42,773 bases of DNA from a virus: positions 1 through 42,773 of IMG/VR virus record IMGVR_UViG_3300030222_000011. One strand, 5' to 3'. A program made the translations under genes and the position numbers. Positions 38,857 through 42,773 of the stretch are shown here, piece after piece. The notes under the pieces were generated by a model, which did no database searches, was not told the DNA's origin, and saw only the letters and a list, made by a program, of their open reading frames with translations. Each line of letters opens with the position of its first letter. Positions within the stretch are counted from its first letter, which is position 1.

Positions 38857-41021
38857 GGCGCAAACAAATCCTCCAACTTTGCGGCAAAGAGAGCTCGGAT
38901 TCGTCGCTCCACTTCGGCGTTCAAATACGTAAGCTCCGCACTACCTCTAGTTGAGTTTCTTACAGCTTGGATCTCCTCTCTAATTGTCGAGGTTGGCGGC
39001 TCAGACTGGTAGTACTTAGCACCCACGGCCTCAAGTCTCCTATAAACATTCGGCCACGTCTTCTTTTCAAAAACGAGCATTTCCTCAATCAAGATGGCAA
39101 ACATGAATGTCTGTCGACCTTTATCCTCCAAAATCTTCTGCAGACAGCTCCCGTAGTCTTCCTCATCGAATACCAAATATGAATAATCGGGATCCCTATA
39201 ATCAAAGTGGGACAACAAATCTGAAGGAAAAAGAACCTTCCAATCGTCAACACATAGCTGCAAATACTTAAACGAATCAGCAAGTTTATCAAGTAGAAAC
39301 TCACCCCTTTCGGTAATCTCGATGTGCTTTATGTAGCCGATCGAGCCTGATGATCCTTCCGCACCGACATCAACTGAAATCAACTCCGAGGTCGGCACTT
39401 CAAAGAGGCTGCTCAATATATACCGCACCAATGATTCGGAGTAGCCGCGGCCATTCCTTCCACAGAATACTCGAATTATATCGCCATCTGTTGTGAGGAT
39501 ATCCTTTCGAGCTTTCAAATAGGCAAGAATTAGCTTCTTAAGCCAGATTGTGTAAAGATGGTTGTCCTTGAAATCAGAGGGCACTCCAACTTCTTTACTT
39601 GGCGACGGCGCATTAATGAGATAGATATTTGGTACATTGCCAGAAAATTGCGTATATCTACGCCGACCAGCAAGCATGTAAGCAAGCATGGATGGGTAAT
39701 ACTGTTGCGTAAATCTCGAATTCAGATCTGATTTCTGCCCATCAAGAAATTCGAGCCACGAGAATTCGGCTATTTGATTGATCATATCTCTAAGCCCTTT
39801 TCGGCTTAGGCTCCATAGATCATCGAGAAGTGCCTGCCCAGGACCAGACCTCTGCTGATAGAGCTCTCTAAGCCTTCGGATCTGTTTCAGAAACTCGTCC
39901 TGCTTGGCAGCCTCCTTGACTGTGTTAGCGAGTTCTTCAAGTAGATCGAAACGCCTGCCAACCACCTCCTTGGCCCTCGATAGCTCAGGAGGCGCCAAGG
40001 TGAATAGACGCTCCTCAACACCCTCCAGAGGAACCTCATGATGCTGAGAAATCAAGAAGGCTATCGTGTCTTCGCGACATGCAAAGAGGACCGGGATTCC
40101 CAACCGCGACGAACTTCGGTCAGTCTGAAGCCAGAACATCTTGATGATCTCGACGATAGTCGCATGAGCACGACGAACCTGCTCTCGCTCCGGGTGTTGA
40201 TCACCACCTTCCGCAAAGAAGCCGCGGTCACCTAAGTGATAGAGGAAGTCAATATTATCTATGATTAGGAATACGCGCATAGCGTGTCTCTGGTGCAGCA
40301 AGCTGGTCAGATGAGCCAAGTTGGCGTCGATTTCTGATCGATCTGCCTCTCTTGGCAACCTACAGTCACGAGCCAACCGCTCAATCTGATCTCCGTTGAG
40401 AACACTATTATTCTTAAGAGTAGAGATAATACTTCGCTTTACGATTTCTAGTACCTCAAGGTCATCGGGTATGCCGTGATTGGCGCTAACGTCAAGATTG
40501 ACTTTTACAGGGACATATCCGTCCTTCTTGAGGCGAGAGATCTGTCTACAGATGAAATTACAGATGAAGGTTGTCTTTCCAATTCCAACTCGACCAATAA
40601 GAAAGCTCAGTAAGTTTTGGCCTTCGTAAGAACCGTGTGGTATTAGGCGGTCATACAACTCGTCATATGAAAGCGTAGGGTTATCATAGAGCTGACCTTG
40701 GTGAATTGTCGGCTCCATATAGTAATGACGATGATGATGGAACAGCCGAGAAACATGTTCCGGGTTTCCAGCGTCAACAGTGTTAGCCGCAATAAATTCA
40801 AAGTTTGCAGTGTCGTGATGAGAAAATACCGATTTCAGCATCGAGACAAACTGTGCGTCGTCGCTGTGAAACTTCTTTGCATTTCGAATGAAGGACTTAT
40901 GTGAACTTGTTTCCACACGACTAAACAGCTTCTTATTCTGAAAGCTTACAGCGTTTGATAAATCTCTAGCGAAGCTCTGTGGATCAATCATCGTATCATT
41001 TACTCGGCGAGATTGCGACAT
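38826..41021 (-). CDS. Large P-loop (AAA/STAND-like) ATPase of a cargo module
   Basis: 731 aa from ATG 41021 (a TTG lies 12 nt earlier; ATG 40991 also possible). An N-terminal domain of about 130 residues precedes Walker A GRVGIGKTT (143-151) and Walker B VFLIIDNIDF (250-259). PVLFACRED (310-318) is in the place of a sensor motif. The C-terminal 400 residues are helical with winged-helix-like segments (about 440-530) and no enzyme motif. Strong A/T bias and position between repressor and second operator mark it as lysogenic cargo. ATPase plus membrane partner resembles phage defence pairs, but the exact family is not recognised. Confidence 0.8.
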   Translation of the reverse strand: MSQSRRVNDTMIDPQSFARDLSNAVSFQNKKLFSRVETSSHKSFIRNAKKFHSDDAQFVSMLKSVFSHHDTANFEFIAANTVDAGNPEHVSRLFHHHRHYYMEPTIHQGQLYDNPTLSYDELYDRLIPHGSYEGQNLLSFLIGRVGIGKTTFICNFICRQISRLKKDGYVPVKVNLDVSANHGIPDDLEVLEIVKRSIISTLKNNSVLNGDQIERLARDCRLPREADRSEIDANLAHLTSLLHQRHAMRVFLIIDNIDFLYHLGDRGFFAEGGDQHPEREQVRRAHATIVEIIKMFWLQTDRSSSRLGIPVLFACREDTIAFLISQHHEVPLEGVEERLFTLAPPELSRAKEVVGRRFDLLEELANTVKEAAKQDEFLKQIRRLRELYQQRSGPGQALLDDLWSLSRKGLRDMINQIAEFSWLEFLDGQKSDLNSRFTQQYYPSMLAYMLAGRRRYTQFSGNVPNIYLINAPSPSKEVGVPSDFKDNHLYTIWLKKLILAYLKARKDILTTDGDIIRVFCGRNGRGYSESLVRYILSSLFEVPTSELISVDVGAEGSSGSIGYIKHIEITERGEFLLDKLADSFKYLQLCVDDWKVLFPSDLLSHFDYRDPDYSYLVFDEEDYGSCLQKILEDKGRQTFMFAILIEEMLVFEKKTWPNVYRRLEAVGAKYYQSEPPTSTIREEIQAVRNSTRGSAELTYLNAEVERRIRALFAAKLEDLFAPCRELTQKYY

Positions 41022-41171
41022 TTTGTTTGTCAAGATGGCTATATCACTGATGTTGAGTCAATGCTTGGAGCGGCCTCCACGTGGTAAGGTTCTTTAGACA
41101 GCAAGCATGCGATACGCGAGCATCAGTGAGACTTTCTGGACCGGGACTGCGGCGGTAGCTGTTCACTTGCG

Positions 41172-41387
41172 TCACTCAGGCAGATGAGACCATAGCGTCT
41201 TGAGGCCGTCATAGGCGCCCTGCTCCTGCTGCATGCAGGCGCGGTCCATCGTCGCCGAATAGGTCCCGCCGAAGCTGGCGACCGCCTCGCAGTGCTGCTC
41301 GACGTCGGAGCGTGGAATGACCGGTTCGGCGTGGGCGGCATTCGCGGCGACCAGCAGGGCAGCAAGCAGCGCCGGGACGATCCTCAT
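41172..41387 (-). CDS. Small secreted protein (71 aa)
   Basis: Signal peptide MRIVPALLAALLVAANAAHA, then a mature part of about 50 residues with two Cys (EQHCEAVASF, DRACMQQEQG), possibly a disulfide. The start overlaps the preceding stop (ATGA). Second gene of a two-gene minus operon beginning near operator O3. Function unknown. Confidence 0.65.
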   Translation of the reverse strand: MRIVPALLAALLVAANAAHAEPVIPRSDVEQHCEAVASFGGTYSATMDRACMQQEQGAYDGLKTLWSHLPE

Positions 41388-41680
41388 GGCTCCCGGTCCT
41401 CCGTGATCAGGACCTTCTGGCCACGGGTCAGGAGGACGAAGAGGCCGAGGATGACGGCGCCCGCCATCCAGAAGCCGACGATCATGCCCGAGGCGATTGT
41501 GGCACCGATCGCGGCGCCGGTTTGCTCATATTCATTCGTGAGGCCGGCGGACCTCTCGCCGATGCTCACCCAGTAGCCGATCAGCCAGGCCGCCATCAGC
41601 AGGTTGAACCCGATGAAGATCCATTTGAACAGGTGGCCGAAGAAGCCACGCTTGCGCACCTCGCGCTGAATCACCGTCAT
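41384..41680 (-). CDS. Two-span membrane protein (98 aa)
   Basis: GGAGG lies 7 nt before ATG 41680 (MTVIQREVRKRGFFG). Two hydrophobic stretches (about 17-37 and 61-83; WIFIGFNLLMAAWLIGYWV, ASGMIVGFWMAGAVILGLFV) flank a polar loop with SIGERSAG. Arg/Lys-rich N-terminus. Transcribed from the region of operator O3, so it may be under repressor control or expressed in the lysogen. A DUF of small phage membrane proteins is possible but not recognised. Confidence 0.6.
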   Translation of the reverse strand: MTVIQREVRKRGFFGHLFKWIFIGFNLLMAAWLIGYWVSIGERSAGLTNEYEQTGAAIGATIASGMIVGFWMAGAVILGLFVLLTRGQKVLITEDREP

Positions 41681-41747
41681 TGCCCCACCTCCCACCCCGG
41701 TTGGCTTCGTAACACAGCACTCCATCAAGCCCTTCAACTGAGCGCAA

Positions 41748-41800
41748 GCGTACTAATGTACGCCACGACGCTTGACACGTACATTTGTACGCCATACGGT
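41748..41800. promoter_or_regulatory. Second repressor-controlled promoter
   Basis: O3 is GCGTAC-TAAT-GTACGC (41748-41763), and O4 is ACGTACATTTGTACGC (41777-41792), almost identical to O1. O4 fills the spacer of an excellent promoter: TTGACA (41772-41777), 17 bp, TACGGT (41795-41800). Transcription goes rightward into the genes from 41870. The repressor of 37439 should therefore silence two distant early operons. Confidence 0.85.
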
Positions 41801-41869
41801 CCGCGCCGTCCCACCCGCCCTGCGACAGCATATGGCGTGCCGCTGGCCGGGACAGCGTTGAAGGAGCTC

Positions 41870-42136
41870 ATGATGATCCGCACCCGTCCTGTTCCTGCCC
41901 CAAGGGCCTGTCCTGAGCTTGTCGAAGGGCCACGCCCGCTTGGCTGCCGCCAACGCCTCGTCGAGACGATGGCGATGACCATGCGCGAGATGGCGTTCGC
42001 CGGCGAAACCGTCGACGCCGAGGCGCTGCGTCAGCGCGGCTTCACCGACGCCGCGATCGACAGGCTGGCGCCCGAGGCGATTGCCCGCGCCCGCCGCGAC
42101 GCCGTCCGCCAGATCGGCGCGGAGGCCGCGCGATGA
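41870..42136 (+). CDS. First gene of the rightward early operon (88 aa, REP segment inside)
   Basis: AAGGAG lies just before the double ATG (41870/41873). Residues 10-25 (PRACPELVEGPRPLG) are encoded by a known type of repeat unit (CCTGAGCTTGTCGAAGG at about 41911-41927). The C-terminal 55 residues are helical (MTMREMAFAGETVDAEALRQRGFTD-type) and may be the functional part. It follows promoter/operator O3-O4. Function unknown. Confidence 0.6.
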   Translation: MMIRTRPVPAPRACPELVEGPRPLGCRQRLVETMAMTMREMAFAGETVDAEALRQRGFTDAAIDRLAPEAIARARRDAVRQIGAEAAR

Positions 42137-42447
42137 ACGATGCATCCTACACCGAAGCCGAGCGCCTGGACGCCCGCTACGAGGCGTGGATTGCCAGCGG
42201 CGGCCCCGAAATCGTCACACAGCAGCAGGCCAGGCTCGCGTCGAACGCCCTCGACACGCTGATCGCCGCACGTTGGAGCATCCTTCAACAGCGCATGATC
42301 CCCGAGTTCGACATCGAGGTGATGGAGGCGGTCATCCGCAAGGGCGACCGGCTCGAACTGATCAGCTGGTCGACCTTCAACAAGGGCTGGATGCGCAAGG
42401 CCGCTTCGGGCTGGACGATCTTTTCCGAGCGGGAGTACGCGTCATGA
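42133..42447 (+). CDS. Hypothetical early protein (104 aa)
   Basis: Overlaps the previous gene (ATGA). Acidic helical protein, NDASYTEAERLDARYEAWI, with a Trp-rich end (LISWSTFNKGWMRKAASGWT). No known domain seen. Second gene of the rightward early operon. Confidence 0.65.
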   Translation: MNDASYTEAERLDARYEAWIASGGPEIVTQQQARLASNALDTLIAARWSILQQRMIPEFDIEVMEAVIRKGDRLELISWSTFNKGWMRKAASGWTIFSEREYAS

Positions 42448-42674
42448 GCGCCTCAAAGCGCGACTGCGCGTCCGGGCCTTTGCCCGGGAGCGAGCCACCC
42501 GCCGCAGGCGGGTTCTCGGCGAGCGATAATCCAGGATGGACACCGCAGCACCAGCGCTGGTGGACCGAATTCACCGTCACGGTGACGCTCGTCCTGGCCG
42601 CCTGCGCCGGCACCTTCGTCGCGCTCTGCTTCAACGACTGGTCGCGCCTGGTCGCCGTCCTGGGGGTGGTGTGA
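42444..42674 (+). CDS. Small membrane protein with REP-derived head (76 aa)
   Basis: ATG 42444 overlaps the previous stop. Residues 3-28 (SKRDCASGPLPGSEPPAAGG then FSASDNPG) come from the same repeat unit as in 31975-32133. After that WTPQHQRWWTEFTVTVTLVLAACAGTFVALCF gives a membrane helix. The repeat has apparently been inserted in frame before or at the start of a membrane protein gene. Confidence 0.6.
   Translation: MSASKRDCASGPLPGSEPPAAGGFSASDNPGWTPQHQRWWTEFTVTVTLVLAACAGTFVALCFNDWSRLVAVLGVV
42457..42527. repeat. REP-like coding unit (GPLPGSE type)
   Basis: CGGGCCTTTGCCCGGGAGCG and CCCGCCGCAGGCGGG form hairpins, with CGAGCGA at the end. It matches 31987-32055 (minus strand) and 42688-42773. 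The second hairpin differs in sequence but not in position, so the structure rather than the sequence is conserved. Confidence 0.7.
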
Positions 42675-42773
42675 ATGACTGACCACCGCAAGGCCGACGA
42701 TTGCGCACCCGGAAAGGCCGACCGGCCGTCCGGCCCCTTGGCGGGGAGCGAGCATGGCCGCGCAGCGGCCGAC
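42675..42773 (+). CDS. Partial early gene, runs off the window
   Basis: Starts at ATG 42675 directly behind the previous stop and is open to the window end (33 codons, begins MTDHRKADDCAPGKAD). The visible part is again a repeat unit of the GPLAGSE type, so the actual function lies outside the window. Confidence 0.5.
   Translation, partial: MTDHRKADDCAPGKADRPSGPLAGSEHGRAAAD
42688..42773. repeat. REP-like coding unit at the window end
   Basis: Contains CGGCCGTCCGGCCCCTTGGC, GGGGAGCGAGC and the hairpin GGCCGCGCAGCGGCC, the same as the unit at 31987-32055 in reverse orientation. The copy is cut by the end of the window. Confidence 0.7.

Noticed and set aside
1-42773. Integrase, tRNA genes, att sites, CRISPR array
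   Set aside because: None could be recognised. Repeats present are REP-like, iteron or duplication repeats, not regularly spaced CRISPR repeats.

Overview
The window is high-GC DNA from an alphaproteobacterium, possibly Hyphomicrobiales. That placement rests on codon use, on phage proteins typical of such hosts (CII-like regulators, DUF6950, GTA-like tail proteins) and on many short palindromic repeats. About 3.7 kb to the end of the window is one lambda-type siphovirus prophage, read mostly on the minus strand. No integrase, tRNA or att site is visible, so the right end probably lies beyond 42773. The left boundary is probably near the late terminator at about 3.9 kb, but this is not proven.

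Layout: 1-3.7 kb holds a possible 23-residue ORF, a phased operator array, a small gene, an XRE regulator, an SRAP (YedK/HMCES-type) protein and an AT-rich gene for a secreted protein. 3.7-6.1 kb is the lysis cassette: an N-acetylmuramidase with a C-terminal membrane anchor, an overlapping spanin-like pair and small membrane proteins. 6.2-8.7 kb is a plus-strand island with two paralogous secreted proteins, created by a tandem duplication that also copied the 5' end of the muramidase gene. 8.7-18 kb holds the tail genes (spike/fibre, J-like, DUF6950/K-like, L/M-like, tape measure, a G/T frameshift pair, tail tube, terminator). 18-27.3 kb holds the head and packaging genes in lambda style (connector, capsid E, decoration D, scaffold-like, protease C, portal B, gpW, terminase A and Nu1-like). 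A cos-like intergenic region follows.

28.5-37.4 kb is the early region, also on the minus strand: Cro-like gene, CII/adenine-methyltransferase fusion, HTH proteins, a C5-cytosine methyltransferase, a replication initiator with built-in iterons, and a phage NusG paralogue just before the late genes. The divergent switch is at 37351-37438 with a LexA/CI-type S24 repressor on the plus strand. The same palindromic operator appears again at 41748-41792 in front of a second, plus-strand early operon that runs off the window.

38.2-41.0 kb, between repressor and second operator, is an AT-rich two-gene cargo module: a 731-residue P-loop ATPase overlapping a membrane protein. It is the best candidate for an undescribed system (possibly phage defence or superinfection exclusion). 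Other notable features are the diversified tandem duplication, the iteron origin inside the initiator gene, a canonical -1 frameshift site, and REP-like elements sitting exactly at gene junctions, where they supply ribosome-binding sites, C-terminal tails and even a whole small ORF.
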